Below, piece after piece: positions 24,401 through 30,500 of a DNA stretch of 64,000 nucleotides. How positions within the stretch are numbered: the stretch's first letter is position 1; each line of letters opens with the position of its first letter. The stretch is from Micromussa lordhowensis (lineage: Eukaryota > Cnidaria > Anthozoa > Scleractinia > Lobophylliidae), in contig OZ026609.1 in the NCBI GenBank assembly GCA_964020085.1, forward strand, positions 946,201 through 1,010,200, given 5' to 3'. A program made the position numbers and the translations under genes. Below the pieces are notes generated by a model. It saw only the letters and a list, made by a program, of their open reading frames with translations. It was not told where the DNA came from and searched no databases.

Positions 24401-24785
24401 AAAGAACTAAATTATTGATATGCTCACTTCATCACTTTGTGTTATTTCAGAACATGAGCTTAAAACGACTGCAGCACAGTTCTCCTACAAAGAAGCTCTC
24501 ATTACAGACATGAAAGAGTTTGTAGATGAATTCTACTCTGAGATGTCAGTCAAGATATCTTCGATAAAAAAGGAACAGAAACGGGAAATCAGAGACATTA
24601 AAAACAAAATGAAACCTGCGACGCCAGCTAGTAGATCTTTTAACTTTTTCAGACAGTCCAAGGAATATAACGTAAACAGTAATCTCACAATGTCAAGCTG
24701 GACCAGTGAGAAACAGTACGAAGTACCTAAAAAACTTTTTCAACTGGTCTCAGACGGCAGGAATCAACAGGAACTTCAACAATGA
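6989..24785 (+). CDS. Gene A: chimeric iGluR-type receptor with potassium-channel filter (D8C-EGF-TSP1-SEA-FN3 ectodomain), 1681 aa
   Basis: Exons: 6989-7003, 7078-7132, 9250-9645, 10907-11113, 11304-12728, 13035-13205, 13784-13893, 14281-14339, 14948-15087, 15912-16211, 16716-17015, 18981-19280, 19857-20335, 21021-21115, 21421-21577, 21838-21904, 22421-22692, 23124-23286, 24451-24785. The total is 5046 bp with consistent phases and GT-AG junctions throughout. The start is the ATG that aligns with the only usable ATG of gene B; an in-frame ATG lies 12 bp upstream. Domain order with residues: signal 1-22, D8C 24-155, follistatin-like+EGF 156-224, EGF 225-265, Ser/Thr/Gln stalk to 699, TSP1 700-756, SEA 757-859, FN3 x3 860-1159, LBD S1 and TM1 1160-1319, pore 1320-1351, TM2 to 1403, S2 1404-1516, TM3 1517-1570, tail to 1681. 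It is predicted to be a plasma-membrane ligand-gated cation channel, probably potassium selective; the ligand is unknown. Confidence 0.85.
8390..8696. repeat. two adjacent foldback elements in gene A intron 2
   Basis: GAGGCTTTATTATCCAAC (8390) pairs with GTTGGATAATAAACCTC (to 8553). TTATTAGAAGTTTTGATGTG (from about 8552) pairs with CACACCAAAACGTCTAATAA (to 8696). The matching intron of gene B lacks both, so insertion probably followed the A/B duplication. Confidence 0.6.
8700..9225 (+). repeat. dispersed repeat, also at 48650-49130
   Basis: Segments such as GACATCCATGTT, CACCTGTCAAAACAAG-like sequence, GTGACCATATCGCGGGCTCA, a CACGTGTTTTTT run, and TAGGCCTGGCTAAATCTATATATTAT recur in the same order and orientation at 48650-49130 inside gene C. 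No protein is encoded. Class unknown; possibly the 3' part of a retroelement. Confidence 0.55.
9250..9645 (+). CDS. gene A exon 3: D8C domain
   Basis: A single 396-bp phase 1-1 exon with exactly eight cysteines. Landmarks are [48 protein letters not shown] and [14 protein letters not shown]. This is the pattern of the D8C module shared by uromodulin, GP2 and OIT3, where it is secreted or extracellular and disulfide-bonded. Its role in a receptor channel is unknown; ligand or matrix binding is an inference. Confidence 0.85.
9660..9962 (-). mobile_element. tRNA-derived SINE (family 1) in gene A intron 3
   Basis: On the minus strand the right end carries a tRNA-like head with an A-box-like segment (CTCATGGTTACTGTACTCG) and a B box (GGTTCGAGCCC). 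A conserved body follows (GACACTTTACTCTC, CCAGGAGTATAAATGGG-like). The left tail reads CTCCTGGTCGCTTCGTGC. Related copies lie at 29350, 31030, 33012, 39533 and 50480, with tail pieces at 16596 and 36889. Confidence 0.75.
10376..10609 (+). CDS. unrecognised short open frame in gene A intron 3
   Basis: A 77-codon Lys-rich frame ([20 protein letters not shown] onward) begins at a GTG or lies inside a longer unknown frame. It has no usable splice context with the receptor exons and abuts a MITE. I do not recognise it. It may be a transposon-derived fragment or chance. Confidence 0.15.
   Translation: MDLTLEEAFKTAAQLNEKLKKRNSLGHPSKKFKILINKRRKLVAKMIHQKENTAHRTSKIVKSGQSYSTGPSSSKAG
10603..10711. repeat. 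palindromic MITE-like element (GGATAACGCTATCCAC family)
   Basis: The arms GGATAACGCTATCCACAGGATAAATCACTATCC and the reverse complement around CTGGATAGTGATTTATCC pair over a short loop (TAACAAAACAAACC). A second, degraded family member lies at 60037-60123. Confidence 0.7.
10907..11113 (+). CDS. gene A exon 4: follistatin-like four-cysteine module plus EGF domain
   Basis: This 207-bp phase 1-1 exon has two modules. The first has four cysteines in [14 protein letters not shown] and YSC, similar to a FOLN-type module. The second is a six-cysteine EGF domain ([26 protein letters not shown]). Both are extracellular and disulfide-bonded. Confidence 0.8.
11304..12728 (+). CDS. gene A exon 5: EGF domain fused to Ser/Thr/Gln-rich stalk
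   Basis: A 1425-bp exon, phase 1-1. It opens with an EGF domain ([26 protein letters not shown]) and then runs for about 430 residues dominated by Ser, Thr, Gln and Pro without cysteines. Such composition is typical of O-glycosylated mucin-like stalks; glycosylation here is inferred. The stalk is a tandem duplication of about 202 residues. The EGF part looks like a hybrid of gene B exons 5 and 8. Confidence 0.85.
11477..12728 (+). repeat. in-frame tandem duplication of about 606 bp within the stalk exon
   Basis: Unit 1 (11477-12082) and unit 2 (12083-12728) both encode [55 protein letters not shown] and [12 protein letters not shown] in the same order. Gene B has a single unit in its stalk exon. 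Confidence 0.85.
13035..13205 (+). CDS. gene A exon 6: thrombospondin type 1 repeat
   Basis: A 171-bp phase 1-1 exon. The module begins [12 protein letters not shown] (the WxxWxxW motif) and carries [12 protein letters not shown] and EPCNLYKC, giving six cysteines. TSP1 repeats bind glycosaminoglycans or matrix proteins and are often C-mannosylated on those tryptophans. Confidence 0.9.
13784..15087 (+). CDS. gene A exons 7-9: SEA domain
   Basis: Exons 13784-13893, 14281-14339 and 14948-15087 join in phases 1-0, 0-2, 2-1. They encode about 103 residues: [39 protein letters not shown], then [14 protein letters not shown]. The FRKGSV segment sits where SEA domains carry the GSVVV-type autoproteolysis site after a beta strand. 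Middle exon 8 is only 59 bp; it was placed by matching phases and the aligned exons of genes B and C. Confidence 0.75.
15567..15667. repeat. near-perfect palindrome in gene A intron 9
   Basis: TTAATGACTGGTCCCTTGGGGAACAGTG... pairs with ...CACTGTTCCCCAAGGGACCGGTCATTAA over almost no loop. The TTAA ends suggest a piggyBac-like target, or simply a foldback. It is absent from the gene B intron. Confidence 0.65.
15912..19280 (+). CDS. gene A exons 10-12: three fibronectin type III domains
   Basis: Exons 15912-16211, 16716-17015 and 18981-19280 are each exactly 300 bp, phase 1-1, one FN3 each. Landmarks: FN3-1 [42 protein letters not shown]3-2 [38 protein letters not shown]3-3 [41 protein letters not shown]. 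The Trp in strand B and Tyr in strand C, plus the terminal G-rich turn, are the FN3 signature. They probably act as an adhesion stalk next to the ligand-binding domain. Confidence 0.9.
16596..16665 (-). mobile_element. SINE family 1 tail fragment, shared with gene B (36889-36960)
   Basis: GCCTCGTGCCAAGTGCCGGAG, then CGGTTTCTGC and GAGTATCTCTACT match the tail end of the family 1 SINEs. The same truncated piece sits at the equivalent intron position in gene B, so it predates the A/B duplication. Confidence 0.6.
17190..17400. repeat. fragment of a CG-rich TIR repeat family (also 60848-61489)
   Basis: GCCGTCCTCTGCAAAAAAGCAACGTGAAATGACC and GTCTGGAGAACGTGA recur at 60900 and 61260. CGACACCGTCGTAGTTACGTAAA resembles the other end of that family. 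It is non-coding. Confidence 0.5.
18263..18618. mobile_element. 356-bp insertion with 10-bp target duplication, terminal direct repeats and internal tRNA-like gene
   Basis: AAATCATCGA flanks the insertion on both sides (18253-18262 and 18619-18628). Inside, a 92-bp direct repeat (18275-18366 and 18523-18614, starting ATATACGAAATAATTCATAT) brackets a 72-nt tRNA-like sequence on the minus strand. The repeat period is 248 bp, so the element reads as about 1.4 copies of one tandem unit. A degraded relative with the same tRNA 3' half and CCTGAATTTTTTGCAGG hairpin lies at about 57965-58090. Confidence 0.65.
18388..18459 (-). tRNA. tRNA-like sequence, GGT anticodon position (tRNA-Thr-like), possibly a pseudo-tRNA
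   Basis: On the minus strand the 72 nt begin GGCTTCATAGCTCGGTTGGT. The acceptor stem (GGCTTCA/TGAAGCC), D stem (GCTC/GAGC) and T arm (ACGGG TTCGAAT CCCGT) pair perfectly, and the A and B boxes are good. The anticodon stem (TCGCA/CGCGG) has a G-U pair and an A-C mismatch, and position 33 is C instead of U. That weakness and its place inside a repeat element argue for a tRNA-derived module, not a working tRNA gene. Confidence 0.6.
19540..19730 (+). mobile_element. tRNA-derived SINE (family 2) in gene A intron 12
   Basis: The head GGGATGCGCAGTGGTGAAAGTGCTCGTCGCC resembles a tRNA A box. CCCGGGATCGATTCGG is a degraded B box, followed by GAGTTGAGTTTGTTGTTGGTTCTCGCC. A better-preserved copy is at 33864-34080 in gene B. 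Confidence 0.6.
19857..20335 (+). CDS. gene A exon 13: iGluR ligand-binding S1 lobe and TM1
   Basis: A 479-bp exon, phase 1-0. It opens [12 protein letters not shown], has [19 protein letters not shown] where iGluRs have their G(Y)CxDLL helix region, and [20 protein letters not shown], which aligns with the 'REEVIDFSKPF' block that holds the agonist carboxylate-binding Arg. That Arg is kept in all three paralogs. The exon ends with hydrophobic TM1 ([19 protein letters not shown]). Four cysteines in the S1 lobe (CRC, CGIC) suggest extra disulfides. Confidence 0.8.
20445..20650. repeat. inverted-repeat element with TACCCC/GGGGTA ends
   Basis: It begins GTACCAGCCCCGGGGGGTAC and ends CCCCCCGGGCGTACC. 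The body CCCTACCCTTTTATATA is repeated twice. A related sequence is at about 47570-47720 in gene C. It is non-coding. Confidence 0.5.
21021..21115 (+). CDS. gene A exon 14: pore loop
   Basis: This 95-bp exon, phase 0-2, encodes [12 protein letters not shown] at its end: pore helix and the first half of the selectivity filter. The donor splits the Gly codon (GG|G), and the next exon supplies YGDRSP. The assembled TTVGYGD is the canonical potassium-channel filter, not the Q/R/N-site loop of ordinary animal iGluRs. Confidence 0.9.
21421..21577 (+). CDS. gene A exon 15: filter end, TM2 and linker to S2
   Basis: This 157-bp exon, phase 2-0, begins [12 protein letters not shown] and continues into a hydrophobic helix ([19 protein letters not shown], then [12 protein letters not shown]). 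The helix sits where iGluRs have M3, but the SYTANLAAF gating motif is not present. The small-residue run IGALAS is more like a potassium-channel inner helix. Confidence 0.85.
21838..22692 (+). CDS. gene A exons 16-17: ligand-binding S2 lobe
   Basis: Exons 21838-21904 (phase 0-1) and 22421-22692 (phase 1-0). They encode [20 protein letters not shown], then [18 protein letters not shown] and [18 protein letters not shown]. The Asp in ALLDTY aligns with the acidic residue that binds the ligand amino group in iGluRs (Glu in AMPA/kainate types, Asp in NMDA types). The YGV block corresponds to the conserved YGIA segment. Confidence 0.8.
23124..23286 (+). CDS. gene A exon 18: TM3
   Basis: This 163-bp exon, phase 0-1, encodes an acidic juxtamembrane piece ([15 protein letters not shown]), a membrane helix ([20 protein letters not shown]) and a basic stop-transfer end (VPRRKRG). 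It matches M4 of iGluRs and puts the tail in the cytoplasm. Confidence 0.85.
23376..23520. repeat. foldback element in gene A intron 18
   Basis: GTAATGATAATAGGACT...TCCAATTCGGTCTGTAATCAT pairs with ATGATTATAGACCGAATTGGA...AGTCTTATTAC over a short centre with ATCGGACG. It is absent from the gene B intron. Confidence 0.65.
24451..24785 (+). CDS. gene A exon 19: cytoplasmic tail
   Basis: This 335-bp exon begins in phase 1 and ends with TGA. It gives about 111 residues: an amphipathic stretch ([20 protein letters not shown]), a highly charged probable coiled coil ([19 protein letters not shown]), then a polar Gln-rich end. No recognised domain. The first half is conserved in genes B and C and the end is variable. 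Confidence 0.8.
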
Positions 24786-25178
24786 GATTCGTCTGACGTT
24801 TACACAAAGTGCAATCTTTGCAAGTAACGTGAAACATGAAGAATCTTTGCGCCAAGTCAAGAGAAAAAAGCAGTCCTTATATCAGTTAGAGTGCGCTCCG
24901 TTTGGAAATACCTGGAATCGTAATACAATATGCTAGCATTCATTTTTTACATATAGATAGGTTATTAAATCTAAAACATTAACTTTAGAAGGCTATAAAG
25001 GCCCGCCGAAGGGGAGGGGGTTTTGTCAGGAGGGCTTAGCGTAAAATGAGAAGGGGCTAAATTCTTCTGAAGTGCGGTGGTTTTGGCCACATATGTGAAT
25101 TGGAAGAATGCAGTGAATCACGTTTATGTATTTACACTGGAATTGTAACCAAAAACGACCTGTACTTGTACATTGACG

Positions 25179-25184
25179 AATAAA
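25179..25184 (+). terminator. polyadenylation signal of gene A
   Basis: AATAAA sits inside a block (TTGTACATTGACGAATAAAAGTGTTCAT) that is conserved at 43830-43860 downstream of gene B. Conservation in both copies supports it as the real 3'UTR end, about 400 bp after the stop codon. Confidence 0.65.
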
Positions 25185-25298
25185 AGTGTTCATAAAAGTG
25201 TTTTGTCATTCACGTTGTCCATACCAGTGAAATGTATTAGTAGGAAGGGGTCAAGACACTACACTGCAATATGTTTCATGAATCAGTAGGTGTAATAT

Positions 25299-25711
25299 GT
25301 AATATGCCGATTCTGGCACACGCCTTATTTATTGAAGTCCGCCAACTTCGGGTAATCATAGAAATTAAGTAATGTTATTTAACACGCGGTAAATTTCATA
25401 ATTACTGAGTTACCTCCATGTGAAAATTGTTAAAAAATATCTGGATTCTATTTTATTTCCATAAAATTAAACTGACGCTTTTGTATAATTTGATAACTAT
25501 TTATTAAATTTAAGAAATGCTTCAGAATCCAGATATTTTTTTATAACAACTTACTGGAGATGCCGCATTTCTCCATATCAACGTAAACTATCAAGAGCGA
25601 ATATTAATTTCGAAGAGACCATAATTTTTTAAAAAAAGAACCTGCTCTAACACATTCTAAATTTTCATAATTAAGGACGTTGGCGGGTGATCCATAATCG
25701 GCATATTATAC
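25299..25711. mobile_element. non-autonomous TIR element between genes A and B
   Basis: The ends GTAATATGCCGATTCTGG and CCATAATCGGCATATTATAC are inverted. An inner pair, AAAATATCTGGATTCT and AGAATCCAGATATTTT, also folds. No open frame. Confidence 0.6.
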
Positions 25712-26352
25712 TACTTTGAAGGCAAGCGATACTTTCAGAGAGCAGACGGGATTTGTTGCTCGCCACCGGACCACCTTCGAGCGGTTGTTTTAGATAATAA
25801 CTGCTTTGAAGTGGACTGCCACGAGTTTCGAAGCGTCTCTCATTACCGGCAGTGTGTCTTTTTTTTCGGAAAAGTTACAGTATTTTTGTCAATGTAAGTT
25901 TGTTTCATCAGATCGATTTAAATCCTCTGTTCTGTTGTGCTGGAATATCTAAATGTTGAGAGACTAAGGTATTAAAATCTTCAGATATTTAGCAGTAGCT
26001 AAAAAGAGCAAAAGTTTCCCGTGTCCACTGCTGTTCCCCTCCTTACCTTCCCGTCTTCACATTGTTGACAATGATGCAGAGGACACTGATTAACGTCAAG
26101 CACTCAAATTTCAAAATAATATTTTGCAATTAGACTAAAATTCCGCATCTCTTTTTTGTACCATTGTGGTTATTCACTATCAAGTAACTACATGTCCTCT
26201 TAAAGGGCTTTTGTTTTGTGTTTGCCAGCGTTGGTTATCACGTGTGCATGTGTGAGAAAAAAAGTAAGTTCACATCTCACAGGTAGAGAGCTTTGTTTAA
26301 GGTCAATCATTTAACTGCGTACATTTTCATGTTAATGATCATTAGATCAACT
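25712..26352. other. intergenic spacer A-B
   Basis: No gene, RNA or clear repeat seen. The left edge of duplication unit B is at about 26353. Confidence 0.35.
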
Positions 26353-27381
26353 TTCATTTACAGTCCCTGTTGATACCTATTAGTTAACATAAAGGAACGT
26401 TCTGGAAACACAGGCACTCCGCAAAATAAGATGACAGAAAGAAAAACAAGCAGATGATAAAATCCTCGAATTAGCGCCTCCCCATAAATAAGCGCCCCCT
26501 TCGAATTAGCGCCCGTCCTATCTGCCAAAATTTGAAATAAGCGCCTCCCCTCAGCCTCCCTCAAATAAGCGCCGTCTTCTCCTAAATTTGAAATAAGCGC
26601 CCCGGGCGCTAATTCGAGGATATACGGTATTCAGCTCCCAGGTTTTTTGAAAGTGAATTAACAACGTGCCAAACATCGCTTAACGTCCAATCGTGGCCAG
26701 TTATTAGCGAGCTTGTGTATTTGTAAATCCTGATCAATTTTCACCGCGCACAAAGAAATATTAAAGATTAAAATTAACCTATTGGGGATGTTTTATGCGA
26801 CGTCTGCTAAGTTCATGACATGAGTCTCACAATAGCAGACGTAACTCATAAGATAATTGAAAGGTAAGGTTTACGTTCTGTTTCAAATCCCATAGGGATT
26901 AAAGACTCCAAATAGCTCGTTGTTGCGGCATTTTTAGGGTAAAGAAACTAGTTAGATGCTAGCTCATATCAGATTGCTGTTCAATGTTTTATTGGGTTGC
27001 CCAAAAGCTCGCCCTCTATCAATGTTTTATTGGGTTGCCCAAAAGTTCGCCCTTTACCAAAACTGAAAGATGGTTCTGGAAGAAAAATGCTGCTAGCACT
27101 GATTCTGTCAAACGAGAAAAGGTTGAAAACATTGTTTCTTTAAACAATCAATTATTAACACAAACGAATGCTGTGTGTTGTATTAATTCTGTTCATACTA
27201 TAAGTGACAAAGCAGGAGATTGAACTCATAAAATATTAAACCTTTAGATCTTTTTAGATAGAATTCACCGACTAAGTTACAGACTGAAAATAAACACAAC
27301 GGGACACTCTGTGGGTGTACTTTCTGTCACCTTTCCTCTAACTATAAACTCCAATGGTCGAATATCATAAATCTATGCAGC
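26353..27381 (+). promoter_or_regulatory. duplicated 5' flank and probable promoter/5'UTR of gene B
   Basis: It aligns with 6107-6988 upstream of gene A and shares AAAATAAACACAACGGGA about 80 bp before the ATG (27287 onward). It is interrupted by the MITE at 26462-26621. A short local repeat (TGTTTTATTGGGTTGCCCAAAA, at about 26983 and 27022) is private to B. Confidence 0.5.
26462..26621. mobile_element. MITE with ATCCTCGAATTAGCGCC terminal inverted repeats
   Basis: ATCCTCGAATTAGCGCC and GGCGCTAATTCGAGGAT bound 160 bp made of AATAAGCGCC-type sub-repeats. It lies in the 5' flank of gene B only, so it inserted after the A/B duplication. Confidence 0.7.
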
Positions 27382-27525
27382 ATGCACGTCAGTGAGGTAA
27401 TGCTGTGAATTTAAGGGAAGTTTTTAACTTAATCAGAAACTCAGAGTATATGTATTCTTCTTCATTGCAGCTAAAACTATTTGCAGCTTTTCTTTGTTTT
27501 GCTTACAAGTTTACAAGCGTCAAAG
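27382..27525 (+). CDS. gene B exons 1-2: signal peptide
   Basis: Exons 27382-27396 (MHVSE) and 27471-27525 (LKLFAAFLCFAYKFTSVK). The ATG at 27375 is out of frame and soon stopped, so 27382 is the only suitable start. This also supports the aligned start in gene A. Confidence 0.75.
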
Positions 27526-30500
27526 GTAACTACATTTGATTCCGTTTCAAAACATTGTTTGCTGAAAAAGCTATTCAAAAAGCCAGTAATCGAGTCGTGC
27601 GAGGTTCTGCGATTCAGTAAGCGTTATTAAATTAGCAGAAGAGAAGATGATATAGCAAGACCTCAAATAGGGTGTATAGATAACTGTTAAATCATCCAGT
27701 GAAGACATTGTTATTGCTATAGCCTCTTCTGTCTCTAAGTACCGGTTACACCTTGGGTAAAATATAATTAAAACGAAAGATTTAAAACGAACGATTTAAA
27801 TCGAACGATTTAAAAAAGTAAATTTATAAAGGAAGACAGAAAAGGTAGATAAGAGAAAGAGAGAAGGAAAGAAAACAAGGCAAAGAATAGCTAAAGAGAT
27901 GATGAAACCGGGCTGGAAGCAAAACAGGACTAAAGATTAAAATACGAAGAATTTGTTTGATGCACAATCCTTATAAATTTCGAAAATATGTCATAAACAT
28001 AGTATTGCTCTTTAAATATGATTTCACTACAAACTTGATCAATTCTCACGTTTTTATAATTAGACCGTTTTTTACGTTTTTAAAACACAACGACTCGTAA
28101 TGTCCACAAATGAACGGCATAAAAAGACAGTAATAATAGTTGGGAATGAAGATTAAAGATGACTTTCACTGTTGTATAGTCCAAGAAAAACAAAACCAGC
28201 TTTCTAGAACAATTTAAAGGTGTACACTTGATAGAGTGATACAAACATGAATGGACATGTTGTGCCACATTTCCAAACATCGAGATGAAAGCTGAAAATT
28301 CGACGTGTAGCGGAGTATTTGTTAATGGCTTCGAGTTTGCGAAGTTTGGGTTAATTTTCTTCTCGCCTTGATGACTCAATCTTGTTTGTAGAACATTCCA
28401 TTTCTGTAGACAATATGGTCTCCTGTATTCACTATGTATAAATTTCCCCATGCTGCTTACAAGTAACAAAGCGGGATGCATCGTGTTAGTTTACATACAG
28501 TCTTAGATGTCCAAAGCATTAACTTCGTTATGTACACGAATTTAATTTCTTTGTCGAGAAGGGTAACTTGAGACTAGACACTCTAACACTGGAAAGTTGA
28601 AATCGTTGGTCGGTGTTAGATCTAATCATTTATTTCTTAGAGCCTTTCCACTAGAATCATATATTTTTGGATTGAAAACAGACGAGCCAGCACAGCAAGC
28701 AAGACGAACCCCCAGGGGCGGATACAGGATCTTAGAGAACGGGGAAAGGAGGACCTGGGGGCATAATCTCCAGGAACGTTTTCAAAATTGAGGTCCTCGG
28801 TAATAGGATTTCAGGCATTCTGAGGCCAAAACAGCGTGTTATAATGTTTCAGTTAAGGGGGTTCGACCGAACCCACCAAGCCCCCCAAGATCCACCTCAG
28901 AAACAGCAGGGTACTTTATGACTAGTTTGTTACATACTTACAGGCAATCCTTGCGAAATTGACGATTACAAAGATCTGAACGAAGGTGATCGCTCTGAGA
29001 CGTACCAAGACGCAACAGACAAATGCGACGCCGAAGACCTTAAGGACGAATGGCATTATTGGTACAAAGTGTCCGGAAACGCAGGGAATGCTCTCGCTTC
29101 CAAGAATGTTCCTTCCCAAGGCAGCTGTGGCACAATGGTGCGTCTGTACCTTATGGATGACCATCCATTACTCGGTGAGGGCGAGGTTACTCTAAGAGTA
29201 TGCGCAGCTGACGGAAATACCGCATGTGAACACGACATGAATATACAGGTTATAAACTGCGGTGCCTTTTACTTGTACAAGCTCCATGACTTCAGGGAAT
29301 GTTTGAGCAATCCATGGCGTTATTGCACTAATGGTGAAGGTAAGTAAGAGACTAAAGGCAAAGTTTGCGTACGAGCCAAGTGGCCCATCAGGCTGCAGGA
29401 GCTTATCCCGGTTTCTGCAGCATGAAGCGACTAGGAGTATTTCTACTCCCCCCTGGATGAGAGTACTTTACTTAATATAGCTTTGTTCGAACCTGTTAAG
29501 ATTGAAGTGGATGACAACTGTAATTTCTTTTGTTGTTGTTCCAGAGGGTGTTTCTTGTGAAGGTGTTAATTGCGCTGATGGTAAAAAATGTGCCCTAAAT
29601 AGCAATGGCCACCAATATAGCTGCGTAAATGCCGAAGGTGACCCATGTTCGTCCAATCCTTGTCAGAATGGTGGAACCTGCAGCAGCAACCCTGGAAGTT
29701 TTACTTGCAGTTGTGCTTCAGGATACACTGGTGATGACTGCAGCACAAATGGTACAATAAGCTATGATTTTTGTTTTCAGCTTGGGTAGGGAGTGGTTAG
29801 CATTATAACTGAAACGTCAGAAAATAATCAACCTAGTCTTGGGTACTAGTTAATCGTGTAAGAATTTTGAATTCAATTCGGAATTGGAACATACTCTTTT
29901 TATGTTTATTTTTTATTTTTTGCCAAAACCACTTTAGACCCATGCTTACCCAATCCATGTCAGAATGATGGAAACTGCAGCAGCAACCCTGGAGGTTTTA
30001 CTTGCAGTTGTGCTTCAGGATACACTGGCGATGACTGTGGCACGAACAGCCAGCTAGGTAGGAGACTTAAAAATGTATAAGACAACGTGCATATATTACA
30101 TAAAAAAGTAAAAGCATCTTGAAACACAACACGAGAACAACAAATATGTTGAAATTCAGAAGTAGAACTTTTGGCTGGTAACAGGACATATTCTGTGCAG
30201 GAGGTTCGGAGCCCCCTTAAATTTTGGATTCTTTTTATAAACTTTGCAAAAAGTTGCATTTTATCGTGCGTACCGGGGAAGTGGCGTTTGAAAAAACTAT
30301 TTGTATTTCGATATTCGAATCTTAAGGCTGCTGACAGGTTTAAGCCCTCTATCCTTGCACGAGATAGATTTTTTCTGCTAGTTTTCCCAGATCAACTCCT
30401 CAGCCACGCCATATAGGCAACTGCTTAACCTAATTTCACTTAAAATTCTATGTTGCGTTGATATGCAATATTTTTTTCATCCTTAGCCAAATGTACGGTA

